DNA of 48,123 nucleotides from Alphaproteobacteria bacterium (GCA_021774695.1 JAJFIU010000103.1:1-48123), one strand, 5' to 3'. Numbered from the stretch's first letter, positions 17,818 to 26,625 are shown. Numbers and translations: made by a program. Notes: generated from the letters alone by a model not told the origin.

Positions 17818-19578
17818 CTATGCGTTCATGGCGTCCATCAGGGCGCGGTCAAGGCCAAAATATTCAGCATTGGTCAGGAAATGAGGGCGCACACCGGTCG
17901 AGTTAAACGAGCCGAGCAAGCGACCGCCTTCGTCTTCGCCGGTAAATTCGTACTTAAACAGGTCCTGAGTGGTGATGACGTCGCCTTCCATGCCAACAAC
18001 TTCGGTGACGTGGGTGGTGCGCCTACCGCCGTCGCGCATGCGCTGGACCTGAACGATCAGATCCAGCGATGCGGATACTTGCTCGCGAATGGCTTTGGGC
18101 GGCAGGTTAAGCCCCGCCATATTGACCATATTTTCAAGCCGGGTTAGCGCCTCACGCGGTCGGTTGGCGTGGATGGTGCCCATTGATCCGTCATGGCCAG
18201 TATTCATCGCCTGTAGCATATCAATGGCCTCGCCGCCGCGGATTTCGCCGAGGATGATGCGGTCAGGCCGCATACGCAGGGCGTTTTTCACCAGGTCGCG
18301 CATGTCAATTTCGCCGCTGCCTTCCAAGTTGGCAGGCCGGGTTTCCAACCGAACAACATGGGGTTGCTGCAATTGCAGCTCGGCGGCATCTTCGATTGTG
18401 ACAACGCGCTCGCCCTGATCAATCATACGCGACAGCGCGTTGAGCATGGTGGTTTTACCGGAGCCGGTGCCGCCGGAGATCAGGATATTGAGGCGGCATG
18501 CGCCCGCGATTTTCAAAACTTTGGCCAACGGCGCCGAAATACTGCCGAAATCCAGCATTTTATCGAGCGTGATTTTGTCTTTGGTAAATTTCCGGATTGA
18601 AATAGATGCGCCGTCGATCGCCAGCGGAGGTGCAATCACATTCACGCGGCTACCATCTGCCAAGCGGGCATCGCATATTGGCGAACTTTCATCGACCCGT
18701 CGCCCCACTGCCGTTACAATACGCTGGGCAATATTCATCAAATGCTGGTTGTCGCGGAAGGTAACGTCTGTGAGGGTCAGTCTGCCCTTTTTCTCAACGT
18801 AAACCTTTTTCGGACCATTGATCATGATGTCCGAGATGGTCTCGTCGGCCAACAGTGGTTCAAGCGGCCCCAGCCCCAGCATGTCATCCAGAAGCAGGGT
18901 AACCAGGTCCTTCTGTTCTCGCAGGTTCAGGTTGATTTTTTCCTGCACCAGCAACTCGCCTACCACTTCGCCTACTTGCTCAGCTAATTCGGGGCGCGGC
19001 AATTCAGCAGCAGCAACCGGGTCAATATGCTCCATCAATAAAGTCTGGATATGCGTCTTGGCGTCCAGCAGCGCCTTTCGTTTGTCCTGTTTACTTTCCG
19101 GGTTGGCGTCTGCGGCCAAGTTGCTGGCCTCAGTGTCGCCGATGGGTCCGATGGTGGTCTCGACCTCATGAAGCAAATAGGTTGCAACGTCTTTTTTTTC
19201 GCTGCTTGAAAGCTCAAGGCCGTCCGCTTCTGCCAGGTCCGAGACAACAGCCAGCAGTTTCTTCGTAACCTCTGCTTTGGACGACATCCTAAGTTCGTCT
19301 GGAGTGAAACATTTGTCCAACACTTGCTCACCCAGACTGGCTGCGCGGTCGACAATGGAGCCAGACGAAACAGCTGTGACACTGTTGGTAGCAATGTGGT
19401 CGTTGGCGGCTAACGGAGCCAGTTCAGCAGCTGCTTCGCACGGTGCATTATGGCTTGCGCCGTTTTCCAGCGGGACACTGCGACCAAATCCAGCCGCTTG
19501 GACGCCCGTCTGAGCACCCTGAAGACCATGGGGGCGCCTATGTCCTGTTTTTCTTTTGCCAAATGCGTGCTGTTTCAT
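17818..19578 (-). CDS. cpaF: Tad pilus assembly ATPase CpaF/TadA
   Basis: A 586-residue hexameric secretion ATPase that powers Flp pilin polymerisation. The Walker A motif GGTGSGKT is at residues 369-376, an Asp box near 395-399 (TIEDAAE) and the Walker B/His region [12 protein letters not shown] at 443-454 with [16 protein letters not shown] following. The core from about residue 225 is a normal CpaF. The N-terminal 165 residues are polar, Ala-rich and extended, longer than the short tail in many homologues. They end in a helical domain (residues 165-225). The gene starts 21 bases after the cpaE stop. Confidence 0.95.
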   Translation of the reverse strand: MKQHAFGKRKTGHRRPHGLQGAQTGVQAAGFGRSVPLENGASHNAPCEAAAELAPLAANDHIATNSVTAVSSGSIVDRAASLGEQVLDKCFTPDELRMSSKAEVTKKLLAVVSDLAEADGLELSSSEKKDVATYLLHEVETTIGPIGDTEASNLAADANPESKQDKRKALLDAKTHIQTLLMEHIDPVAAAELPRPELAEQVGEVVGELLVQEKINLNLREQKDLVTLLLDDMLGLGPLEPLLADETISDIMINGPKKVYVEKKGRLTLTDVTFRDNQHLMNIAQRIVTAVGRRVDESSPICDARLADGSRVNVIAPPLAIDGASISIRKFTKDKITLDKMLDFGSISAPLAKVLKIAGACRLNILISGGTGSGKTTMLNALSRMIDQGERVVTIEDAAELQLQQPHVVRLETRPANLEGSGEIDMRDLVKNALRMRPDRIILGEIRGGEAIDMLQAMNTGHDGSMGTIHANRPREALTRLENMVNMAGLNLPPKAIREQVSASLDLIVQVQRMRDGGRRTTHVTEVVGMEGDVITTQDLFKYEFTGEDEGGRLLGSFNSTGVRPHFLTNAEYFGLDRALMDAMNA

Positions 19579-19599
19579 TTTTCCAAGCCTTGCCCGAAC

Positions 19600-20835
19600 C
19601 TATTTTTTGAACAACTTGCTCAACCAACCGCCCGCTTTGTCGGCGTCTTCGTCGACGACGGAAATAGCGGTGAGTACTTCTTTGTAGGCAGCGCTTAGCT
19701 TGCTGCTGGCGGCGTTATCGACCACCAGTTTGCTTTGCTGCGCCGCTGCCATAATGGTTTTGGTGTCGTGGGGTATGGACGCACCGATTTCCTGTTCGAT
19801 GGAATTCTCAAAGTCTTTTTGCTCGACCTCTTGCGGAATGCCACTGGTTTTGCTGGCAATCACATGAATGGAGGCGGATGGTGCCACCTGTTTGATGTGA
19901 GCAATCAGGCGAATGCAATCGCGGGCCGCTGTCAGCGAATAATCGGTAACCAGAACGATGTCTTTGACCGCAGCCAGCATATCCGAATGGGTGCCCAGCA
20001 TTTGGCGTGGCATTTCAACAACGACATTTTTGAAATTCTCGGCCAGTGAGCCGACAAGCTGGTTCAGGGAGCCGCCCACGGGCTCCTGCAACGAACCAAC
20101 CGGAGCTTCTGATCCTAGGATCGACAGGTTTTCTTGCGGTTTTACCACCGCCCGCTCCAGAAACAGGCCGTCAACACGATCAGGGTTTTCAAGTGCATCG
20201 GACAGGCCGCGCCCAGGTTCCATATCAAATTGCATTGCGGACGTACCAAAATAGAGGTCAAGGTCCAGCAAAACTGTGCTTTGCTTCTTCTCGGCCATCA
20301 ACCAGGCGACATTAGACACCAGAGTACTGGTGCCAACCCCGCCGCGAAGGCCGATAAAGGCAGCGCGCTCGCCGGTTGTAAGGTCTTCGGGTTCGTCTTC
20401 CTGAGTGGGTGTCTGTGCGGCTTCTTGTGCGGTGACAATTGCGTCCTGCAATAATGAGGCTGCAAGCGGCTTAACCAGATAGTCATGTACGCCAGCATTC
20501 AATAAGTCGCGGTAAAGCGTAACGTCGTTTATTGTACCGACCGCGAGCACTACAGTTCCGGCTTCGCAAACGTCTGCTAGTGATTGCATATCCGCGCGCG
20601 GATCCGTGCTTTCTGACAGGTCAACCACCATAAATTCGGGGCAGGGCATGCCGCCGAGCATTCGAACACCGGCGGCAATGCCGCCCGCAAAAATCATGTC
20701 GGTCGACCAGCCTTGCTCGATAGCGAGCGGGTGCAAAACCTGGCTGGATGCGTCGTCGCACAGGAAAGCTGCGAACGGCGCTCGCGTGCTCGCTTCGCTT
20801 TGTTCAGGGTCTAAAATAGATGAAATTGCGTTCAT
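19600..20835 (-). CDS. cpaE: Tad pilus localisation ATPase-like protein CpaE/TadZ
   Basis: A 411-residue MinD/ParA-like protein that positions the pilus machine at the pole in relatives. Residues 20-130 form an atypical receiver domain (FMVVDLSES, DVTLYRDLLNAGVHDYLVKPL). Residues 155-400 are the P-loop domain with a deviant Walker A, GLRGGVGTSTLVSN near 168-181, in which the usual GKT is replaced by GTST as in other CpaE proteins. LLDLDLYFG near 196-204 corresponds to the switch region. It is located between cpaD and cpaF with short spacers, consistent with one transcript. Confidence 0.93.
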   Translation of the reverse strand: MNAISSILDPEQSEASTRAPFAAFLCDDASSQVLHPLAIEQGWSTDMIFAGGIAAGVRMLGGMPCPEFMVVDLSESTDPRADMQSLADVCEAGTVVLAVGTINDVTLYRDLLNAGVHDYLVKPLAASLLQDAIVTAQEAAQTPTQEDEPEDLTTGERAAFIGLRGGVGTSTLVSNVAWLMAEKKQSTVLLDLDLYFGTSAMQFDMEPGRGLSDALENPDRVDGLFLERAVVKPQENLSILGSEAPVGSLQEPVGGSLNQLVGSLAENFKNVVVEMPRQMLGTHSDMLAAVKDIVLVTDYSLTAARDCIRLIAHIKQVAPSASIHVIASKTSGIPQEVEQKDFENSIEQEIGASIPHDTKTIMAAAQQSKLVVDNAASSKLSAAYKEVLTAISVVDEDADKAGGWLSKLFKK

Positions 20836-20846
20836 GAGTTTGCTCC

Positions 20847-21539
20847 CTACTTCTTGTCGCCGCCGCCAGCCCCAGCGCCAGAAGGCACGGGCAGGTTTGC
20901 AAGGCCGTCAAGTGACACTGTCATGGTCGGGCCGGACGGGGTGGGGGTCGGCGTATAAATGGCACCTACGGCAGCTGCCGTAGAGTTGCCACCATTTTGC
21001 CCAGCGATCAGGTCGCGCGGGTTGGCGATCATCAGGCCCAGATTGGCGATGGTAGAGCAGCCATGGTGGGCGGATGCATTGTTGACGTCGTTGCCGGAAA
21101 TCTCGACGCCCCAATTACCGCAATTTGGTGGCACCACGATGTGGCGTTCCACATAAAGGGTAATCTCGCCGTCCGCAGGTTTCTCGCCCAGCGCACTGTT
21201 TCCGGCATAAAGAAGCCCGGCAGTTTTGATGTGATCGATGATCGCATCGACACGCTCGGGCGCGACATCGGTGGAATCCAGCATTACCACGTCTGCATGA
21301 CCGGCGTTGACGCTGCGCAGGAACAAGCTGATGCCGTTAAGTGTATAGCTTGACGGTGTATCGGTTTGGTCGTCTTCTGCTGCGATCCGGAACGGAAGCC
21401 GGACCATTTTCACTTCATTGCGCATCACCTTCTCAGACGGCGCGGGGGCAGTGGCCGCAGTGTGCTGACAAGCCGCGAGCGAAAGCCCGAATCCGACGAT
21501 AAACGATAGCTTAATCAGGGTTTTTGGTTTTCTGGTCAT
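20847..21539 (-). CDS. cpaD: Tad pilus outer-membrane lipoprotein CpaD
   Basis: A 230-residue lipoprotein with leader KTLIKLSFIVGFGLSLAAC (lipobox LAAC, Cys24). The body carries the CpaD-family stretches HVVPPNCGNWGVEISGNDVN and GCSTIANLGLMIANPRDLI. CpaD assists assembly of the CpaC secretin ring. A Gly/Pro-rich tail ends the protein. It sits 14 bases after the cpaC stop and 11 bases before cpaE. Confidence 0.92.
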   Translation of the reverse strand: MTRKPKTLIKLSFIVGFGLSLAACQHTAATAPAPSEKVMRNEVKMVRLPFRIAAEDDQTDTPSSYTLNGISLFLRSVNAGHADVVMLDSTDVAPERVDAIIDHIKTAGLLYAGNSALGEKPADGEITLYVERHIVVPPNCGNWGVEISGNDVNNASAHHGCSTIANLGLMIANPRDLIAGQNGGNSTAAAVGAIYTPTPTPSGPTMTVSLDGLANLPVPSGAGAGGGDKK

Positions 21540-21553
21540 GGTTGAAATCCTTT

Positions 21554-23008
21554 CTAATCAAGCTTGAAACCGGCGCGTTTCTTCAAAGAAGGCCCTGCTT
21601 TTCGGTCTTGGTTTTTCAGTGTACTGCCGGTGTTTGCCTGCCAGCGTTTGCCGTTCAGATACCGGTCCATGTCGCTAGGCGCGATATAGTGGTCGGTAGG
21701 GAGTGCAAGCTGCCGGTCGCTGACCGGGCGCACAATGTAAGGAGTGATCACGATCAACAGTTCGGTTTCCTCGCGGCGAAATTCTTCCGACCGGAACAAA
21801 GCACCGAGAATTGGAATATCGCCTAAACCCGGGAACTTATTGCTGTCCTGCACCACATTGTTTTCGATCAAACCTGCTATGGCGAACGATTGGCCGCTGC
21901 CAAGTTCAACGGTGGTTTCGGCGCGGCGAGTACTGATGGACGGCACACTGATGCCTTCCACTCGGATCGCTCCAGCGGTAGAAAGGTCGCTTACTTCAGG
22001 TTTGACATGCATGGATATGCGGCCAGTGCTCATCACTGTGGGGGTGAACTCAAGCTTGACACCAAACTCGCGGTATTCGATGCCCAGGCCGTCGCGGCTG
22101 GGCACAGGGATCGGGAATTCGCCGCCCGCCAGGAAATTGGCGGTTTGACCGGTGAGGGCGGTCAGGTTTGGCTCAGCCAATACCTTGATAAAACCCTCTT
22201 GGTCCAGCGCATCAATGGCGTAGTTGAGGTCAATGCCGCCGGTGAAAATTTCGCCGAACAGTGAATTGCCCACATCGGGGCGATTGAATATCTCGATCGG
22301 TAACTGGGTAACCGGGTCTGCAATTATATTGGAAACATCGCGGCCATTGGCGATGCCAAATCCAAGCTTTGAACCCGAGTAAAAACCTTCCCAATTGACG
22401 CCCAGTTGCTTGAGAATCGTGCGGCTTACCTCGGCAATACGCACCCGCAGGTTAACCTGGGTTGGTTGCAGCACATTGACACTGTTCATAACCTGATCGG
22501 TCAGTAATATGGACCGTGCCAACTGTTCTGCCATCGCGGCCTCAGCGGGCGAGCCCACGTTGCCTTCCAGCACCACAAGCTGGCCAAGCATAACAACTTT
22601 GACAGGCGCACCCGGAAGCAGCCGTGTGTAGGCGGTTCTGAGGGCAGACAGGTTTCTGGTCACCGTCACATTGGATGAAAAGATTGTACGGTCGTCTTTA
22701 TCCAGGGCGTAGAAACTTGTTTCGCCCTGTGCGCGGCCAAAAATGTAGATCACCCGGTTGGATTTCACCTGCACATCGGCGATTTCGGGGTTGGCGATAA
22801 ATACTTCGGATGCTGGGCGGTCAAGACGAATGAGCGTACCTTTGTTAACTTCTATCAACAAGTTCCCCTCGCTGGGGGCAAGCACGCTGGCTCCGAGCTG
22901 TTTTGCAAGGGGTGCTGCGTATGCTGACACCGTAGCCGCTGCCATTAGGACAAAAAACACTATAAAGCCTGCGACTGCGCCGGTGACATTTGTTTGATTG
23001 GGTTTCAT
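21554..23008 (-). CDS. cpaC: Tad pilus secretin CpaC/RcpA
   Basis: A 484-residue outer-membrane secretin through which the Flp pilus emerges. The signal peptide region is GFIVFFVLMAAATVSAYA (cleavage near residue 32). Next is the N-terminal domain (GTLIRLDRPASEVFIANPEIADV), a BON-like region near residues 130-170 and the secretin core from about 230, with EGFIKVLAEPNLTALTGQTA, FLAGGEFPIPVP and ETELLIVITPYIVRPV. Its ATG overlaps the cpaB stop (ATGA). The length is normal for the family. Confidence 0.95.
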   Translation of the reverse strand: MKPNQTNVTGAVAGFIVFFVLMAAATVSAYAAPLAKQLGASVLAPSEGNLLIEVNKGTLIRLDRPASEVFIANPEIADVQVKSNRVIYIFGRAQGETSFYALDKDDRTIFSSNVTVTRNLSALRTAYTRLLPGAPVKVVMLGQLVVLEGNVGSPAEAAMAEQLARSILLTDQVMNSVNVLQPTQVNLRVRIAEVSRTILKQLGVNWEGFYSGSKLGFGIANGRDVSNIIADPVTQLPIEIFNRPDVGNSLFGEIFTGGIDLNYAIDALDQEGFIKVLAEPNLTALTGQTANFLAGGEFPIPVPSRDGLGIEYREFGVKLEFTPTVMSTGRISMHVKPEVSDLSTAGAIRVEGISVPSISTRRAETTVELGSGQSFAIAGLIENNVVQDSNKFPGLGDIPILGALFRSEEFRREETELLIVITPYIVRPVSDRQLALPTDHYIAPSDMDRYLNGKRWQANTGSTLKNQDRKAGPSLKKRAGFKLD

Positions 23009-23934
23009 TGGTCTGTCCCTCCGGACGGTGCGCCGGTTGGAGGGTTGCCTGATTTGGTGCCGCGAGTACCGGGGCCTATTTCAATGGTTGATAATTTGTT
23101 GCCGCGGCTCACACGCACAGTGTTGGTGGCGGCCTGGGCATCCATTTGCGGCAAAAACTGGCTGACCTCGTGGCCCAAAGTGTGACTAGTGGTAACACTG
23201 ATAGGCGGGCTGTCGGGATTGTTGCCAGCAACCAATGAACCATCACCGGTTAAGCTGCGTAAGCTAAGCGAAAGCACACCAATTTTTTCCAGCATCGCGA
23301 CTTTTTCAGCCATTTTCGGCGTCACTTCGATGGTGGCGGTTTTGCCGATCTGGATTTTTTCGTCCTGCGCGGCGCTTCGTTGATCAACCGCCAGTACCCG
23401 AACATTCTGAAATACGGTTTCTGCAGCGGTGTATTTCTCAGCCCGCGAAACTTCGATTGTGTGGGTTAAAATAACGTCGACACGGTCACCGGGGAAAATA
23501 AATCCGCCGATGCCGGCCACTGGTGACAGTTTAATGGTTACGGCGCGCATCCCCGGCGATAAAACTGCCGCGAGAAAGCCGCGTTCGCCCTGGGCGATTA
23601 CGGCCGATGCTGTTACTGGCTCGCCGCGGTTCATCGGCGAGCGAACAACTTTGCCTTCCACGTCTTTAAGCTTGTTTCTTGTGCCAGTAAAATAGGCTTC
23701 GTTCATGCCGTTTTGGGGCCATGGCTGCCATGCCACATCATCGGCTGCCAAAATGGTGCCGACAGGCAATTCTTTGGCTGCCACCAAAATTCTTGCGGTT
23801 GGGGCCGGCACGCTAACTGTTTGCGCCTGCTGAGCCTGTTGCTGCACGCCGGTTAAATAGGACCGGGTGAAGAATACTACGCCGACTACGCCGATAAGCG
23901 CTACAGCGACTAGGATAAGACTTCTGGGGTTCAT
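23005..23934 (-). CDS. cpaB: Tad pilus assembly protein CpaB/RcpC
   Basis: A 309-residue periplasmic protein with an N-terminal anchor (SLILVAVALIGVVGVVFF) and a SAF domain (ILVAAKELPVGTILAADDVAW) near residues 50-110. A C-terminal RcpC-type domain holds VTIKLSPVAGIGGFIFPGDRVDVILT. ATG 23934 is chosen because AGGAG lies eight bases upstream; the open frame extends further but without a ribosome site. The SAF domain is thought to bind peptidoglycan or carbohydrate and stabilise the secretin. It overlaps cpaC by four bases. Confidence 0.92.
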   Translation of the reverse strand: MNPRSLILVAVALIGVVGVVFFTRSYLTGVQQQAQQAQTVSVPAPTARILVAAKELPVGTILAADDVAWQPWPQNGMNEAYFTGTRNKLKDVEGKVVRSPMNRGEPVTASAVIAQGERGFLAAVLSPGMRAVTIKLSPVAGIGGFIFPGDRVDVILTHTIEVSRAEKYTAAETVFQNVRVLAVDQRSAAQDEKIQIGKTATIEVTPKMAEKVAMLEKIGVLSLSLRSLTGDGSLVAGNNPDSPPISVTTSHTLGHEVSQFLPQMDAQAATNTVRVSRGNKLSTIEIGPGTRGTKSGNPPTGAPSGGTDQ

Positions 23935-24022
23935 GTCTTGTCTCCTGGTAAAATCGCGAGGGTAAAAGAAGGCCGTGGCCATCTATTCACTTGCTTATTC
24001 AAATGCTTATTCAGGCATTTGT

Positions 24023-24508
24023 TCAGGCCGACGATACAGAAACCTTTTGGAGACAAACCCACATGCCACCGGCCATAATGGCCACGCCGTACGGTACTTT
24101 CGGCGGCCTCGCTGAAACCAGCGGTTTGAGGCGGGCATGAACAAGTGTCACAAGCGCAACCACCCCGCCCGACACTGCTACAAACAGCAGAAACGAAGCG
24201 CTGAGGGTTGGACCGGCAATTAAGGCGACCGTTGCTATAAGTTTAACATCGCCGCCGCCCATGAATTTGAGGGCGAACAGGACAACGCAAAAACCGAACA
24301 CCAGCAAACCGGCCACAATCGGCCCGCCTGCAGCAGTAGCGAATGTGTCGCCTGCCTGTAATCGCCAAAGTGCCAATAGCCCAAACAGGCCGAGGACGAG
24401 AAACGGTTGAATATTTGGTATCCGCCTGTCCTTTAAGTCAGTTGCTGCTGCCCAAACCAGGATAGCAATAACTGCGGTATAGATGCCTGTTTCGACCATA
24501 TTGGTCAT
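24023..24508 (-). CDS. cpaA: Prepilin peptidase CpaA/TadV
   Basis: A 161-residue aspartic membrane peptidase of the A24 family that trims the Flp prepilin and the TadE/F pseudopilins. The two catalytic aspartates are Asp24 in AATDLKDRRIPN and Asp87 in MGGGDVKLIA. There are about five membrane helices and no N-methylation domain, as in TadV. ATG 24508 is preferred: AGGTGG stands five bases upstream, and a GTG three codons earlier overlaps that site. It is separated from flp by a terminator-like hairpin. Confidence 0.93.
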   Translation of the reverse strand: MTNMVETGIYTAVIAILVWAAATDLKDRRIPNIQPFLVLGLFGLLALWRLQAGDTFATAAGGPIVAGLLVFGFCVVLFALKFMGGGDVKLIATVALIAGPTLSASFLLFVAVSGGVVALVTLVHARLKPLVSARPPKVPYGVAIMAGGMWVCLQKVSVSSA

Positions 24509-24591
24509 TGGTTCCACCTGAGATTTGTTGAGCGATTTCCCGGTACCGATGTAGGGTAAACAGGGCTGCCTATCGCTCTTTTTCCAAAAGA

Positions 24592-24625
24592 ATAGCCGCC
24601 GGAAGACACTGCCCCCGGCGGCTAT
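24592..24625 (-). terminator. Hairpin between flp pilin and cpaA
   Basis: An 11-bp perfect stem (ATAGCCGCCGG at 24592-24602 with CCGGCGGCTAT at 24615-24625) 29 bases downstream of the flp stop, followed on the minus strand by a loose T-rich stretch (TTCTTTTGG). It probably attenuates transcription so that pilin mRNA exceeds the assembly genes, a common arrangement in tad loci. Confidence 0.7.
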
Positions 24626-24654
24626 CTGTCGTTAGCCTTTAGATGCGCTTGCTC

Positions 24655-24846
24655 TTAAGGAGCAGGTGCCACAGGAGCGTTGGCATCAAGCGTGTCAGAC
24701 ACGCCTGTAAACATGCCGTCCAGCGAAGTGCCAAGAGCACCAAGGGCTGTGATTAGTGCGATTGCGACTAATGCGGCGATCAGACCATATTCAATGGCGG
24801 TAGCGCCTTCTTCATTGCGTTGTAGTGATTTCATAAACTTGAGCAT
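24655..24846 (-). CDS. flp: Flp/Fap-type major pilin
   Basis: A 63-residue prepilin. The processing site is EEG/ATAIEYGLIA (cleavage after Gly14), with the Glu19-Tyr20 pair that defines Flp pilins, followed by one hydrophobic helix (ALVAIALITALGALG). The C-terminal tail is short, ending NAPVAPAP. A GGAGAG lies five bases before ATG 24846. It is the structural subunit of the adhesive Tad pilus and heads the cpa operon. A second start at Met5 would also give a working leader. Confidence 0.95.
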   Translation of the reverse strand: MLKFMKSLQRNEEGATAIEYGLIAALVAIALITALGALGTSLDGMFTGVSDTLDANAPVAPAP

Positions 24847-24951
24847 TTTTTCTCTCCAGCTGCCAAGATTGGATGCACAATGATTAGCATTGCAGGTGTG
24901 AACAAAAAGTTAATGTGAAATCAAAATAACTGTTATAAAACAATTACTTAT

Positions 24952-24979
24952 ACTATATTTAGTGGAAATTTATCATCAA
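24952..24979 (-). promoter_or_regulatory. Candidate flp promoter
   Basis: On the minus strand TTGATG (24979-24974) and TATAGT (24957-24952) are 16 bases apart, giving a transcript start about 100 bases before the flp ATG. The -35 edge touches the first of two 12-bp direct repeats, which suggests regulation of this promoter. Confidence 0.5.
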
Positions 24980-25046
24980 ATTTTAGGTAATTTCCCAAAG
25001 GCATTGTTCTTATTGAACTTTTAGCGGCATGGATAATTTTAGGTAA
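24979..25046. repeat. Two 12-bp direct repeats upstream of flp
   Basis: AATTTTAGGTAA occurs at 24979-24990 and again at 25035-25046, 56 bases apart, with AT-rich flanks that also match partly. The spacing is near five turns plus of the helix. The first copy abuts the candidate -35 element, fitting an activator or repressor site pair. Confidence 0.55.
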
Positions 25047-25243
25047 ATTTTTACGGTTTTAACACGGCGGCTTTCACAACAAAAAAAATCAAAACAACAT
25101 CCGAAATCCGGATTTTATTGCGGAAACTTGATCAGAAAATCTGAAAAAGCCAACAGAATCGAGCTGTATTGGAAGAGCGGGTGGATAATTTAGAATCGGA
25201 AAATTGGAGGAATAAATTCAATCCAGCGGGAAAAATAGGGCCA

Positions 25244-25280
25244 CGGCACTTTGAGGCGAAGGGGGGGCCTCAAAGTGCCG
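25244..25280. other. Strong 14-bp stem-loop in the RTX-flp intergenic region
   Basis: CGGCACTTTGAGGC (25244-25257) pairs perfectly with GCCTCAAAGTGCCG (25267-25280) around a nine-base loop. There is no T-run directly after it on either strand, so it is not a standard terminator, though TTTTT follows about ten bases later on the minus strand. It lies 138 bases downstream of the RTX stop. Confidence 0.75.
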
Positions 25281-25286
25281 CAGCAT

Positions 25287-25331
25287 TATCTCCCTGGGTT
25301 ACTGCCTTAGGAGCCAAGGGGCAGGGAGATA
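25287..25331. other. Second stem-loop, 10-bp outer stem
   Basis: TATCTCCCTG (25287-25296) pairs perfectly with CAGGGAGATA (25322-25331); an inner CCTT/AAGG pairing is possible. It begins six bases after the neighbouring 14-bp stem-loop, so the two form a compact folded element of about 90 bases. It could be a 3' end of the RTX transcript or a small RNA. The remaining non-coding sequence from 24847 to 25417 is AT-rich and holds no convincing gene. Confidence 0.65.
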
Positions 25332-25417
25332 GGGTCGTTCGCTTTAGCAGGCGGACATGCCGTCAGTTGTTAGAATATTGAGCCAATAGAAAATCTAGCC
25401 GGTAGAAAATCAGGCCG

Positions 25418-26545
25418 CTAAAAAATCACATCAGCTACAGCCAGATCATTTTCGGTCAAGCCAACAAGGAAAATGCTGTCTGAATCCGTGGTTTCAATCA
25501 AAACACCGGATTGCCCGTTAATGCTGGTCTCAAACGAGAAAAATAACAGATCGCTGAAATTGTCGATGTCGTCGACAAACTCCAGGACAAGTGTGTCCTC
25601 AAATATATTGAAGTCATCTATGGTGTCGTCGCCGTGACCATCGGCAAAATAGAAATAGTCTTCACCGGTACCACCGATTAAGGCATCGTCGCCGGTGCCG
25701 CCGAAAATATCGTCGTCGCCAGCATCGCCCCAAATCGTGTCATTGCCTGAACCGCCAAACAGGGCATCGGCCCCGCCCGCACCTGCGATGGCATCATCGC
25801 CCGATGCGGCAAACACTGTATCATTGCCCGCGCCTGCAAACACGTCGTCGTGGCCTTCGCGCGCGCCGATCAGGTCGTCGCCGCTTTCACCGTAAATAGT
25901 GTCGTCTCCGCTGCCGCCCCAAACGTCATCGTCGTGGTTGCCGGCTAATATCAGGTCGTCGCCTGTGCCGCCCCAAATAGAATCGAATCCGTTGCCGCCG
26001 TCGATCGTGTCGTTGCCCGAGCCACCAAACAATATGTCATCGCCGCCCAAACCAGAAATGTCGTCGTTGCCGCTGCCACCACCGACAATATCGGTGAAAA
26101 AGCCGCCCAGAACCAGATCGTCGCCAGAGCCAGCCCAGATTACATTCTCTGGTGCAACCGAGGGGAAAATCGCGATGACGAATTCAGGGCCTTCCACTTC
26201 ACCGAAGTCGAACAAGCCGTTGTCGTCAACCAGATCGTCATTCCAGCCAGCACCAATGATTGTGTCGTTGCCAGCGCCGCCAAGCAGAGTATCGCTGCCA
26301 TCGAATGCGGTGCCGTCGGGGATAACCGGCGCGAAGAAATTCAGATCGCCGTACCAGTCGATATGCCCGACCCTGCCGTCATCGAAACCGCCGCCGACGA
26401 TAAAATCGTCACCGTCGCCGCCGATCAGATAGTCATCACCGCCGCCGCCAACCAGAAAATCGTCACCGGCTCCGGCGCGAAAGAAACTATCGCTGCCAGA
26501 TCCGTCAAAAACTTCGTTACCGTCTACTGTATTTACAAAAGTCAT
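25418..26545 (-). CDS. RTX/hemolysin-type calcium-binding repeat protein
   Basis: A 375-residue acidic protein made largely of GGxGxDxUx nonapeptides. Runs such as GAGDDFLVGGGGDDYLIGG near the start and GGSGNDTIDGGNGFDSIWGG in the middle form calcium-binding beta-rolls. There are about 17 repeat units in two blocks separated by a less regular segment. The tail, rich in Asp and aliphatic residues and ending LAVADVIF, looks like a type I secretion signal. There is no cleavable leader. No TolC/HlyB/HlyD genes are in the window. ATG 26545 has GAGG 11 bases upstream; a longer form starts at ATG 26572. The location inside the Tad locus suggests a secreted adhesin or matrix protein working with the pilus, which is inference. 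Confidence 0.85.
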   Translation of the reverse strand: MTFVNTVDGNEVFDGSGSDSFFRAGAGDDFLVGGGGDDYLIGGDGDDFIVGGGFDDGRVGHIDWYGDLNFFAPVIPDGTAFDGSDTLLGGAGNDTIIGAGWNDDLVDDNGLFDFGEVEGPEFVIAIFPSVAPENVIWAGSGDDLVLGGFFTDIVGGGSGNDDISGLGGDDILFGGSGNDTIDGGNGFDSIWGGTGDDLILAGNHDDDVWGGSGDDTIYGESGDDLIGAREGHDDVFAGAGNDTVFAASGDDAIAGAGGADALFGGSGNDTIWGDAGDDDIFGGTGDDALIGGTGEDYFYFADGHGDDTIDDFNIFEDTLVLEFVDDIDNFSDLLFFSFETSINGQSGVLIETTDSDSIFLVGLTENDLAVADVIF

Positions 26546-26558
26546 TACACTCAGTTCC

Positions 26559-26625
26559 TCGTCGTTACCCATTTATGGGTTTCACCTGATCAATTTCCCG
26601 GTGTTTTATCGTCGTTACCCATTTA
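26559..26625. repeat. 17-bp direct repeat in the RTX gene leader
   Basis: TCGTCGTTACCCATTTA occurs at 26559-26575 and 26609-26625, 50 bases apart. On the minus strand each copy reads ATGGGTAACGACGA: one opens the longer RTX frame, the other a ten-codon upstream frame from 26622 ending in TGA at 26590. The copy nearest the gene also forms the palindrome ACCCATTTATGGGT (26567-26580). Confidence 0.65.

Noticed and set aside
25169..25381. 70-codon plus-strand frame in the RTX-flp gap
   Set aside because: It runs through both strong hairpins, has no family features and no convincing ribosome site; the RNA structure explains the sequence better.
25695..26432. Long plus-strand frames rich in Ser and Pro opposite the RTX gene
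   Set aside because: They are mirror frames of the Gly/Asp repeat codons; the RTX frame has the motif-level support.
25418..26545. CRISPR-like or tandem DNA repeats in the GC-rich stretch
   Set aside because: The periodicity is that of degenerate RTX codons (27-bp units), not exact repeats with spacers.
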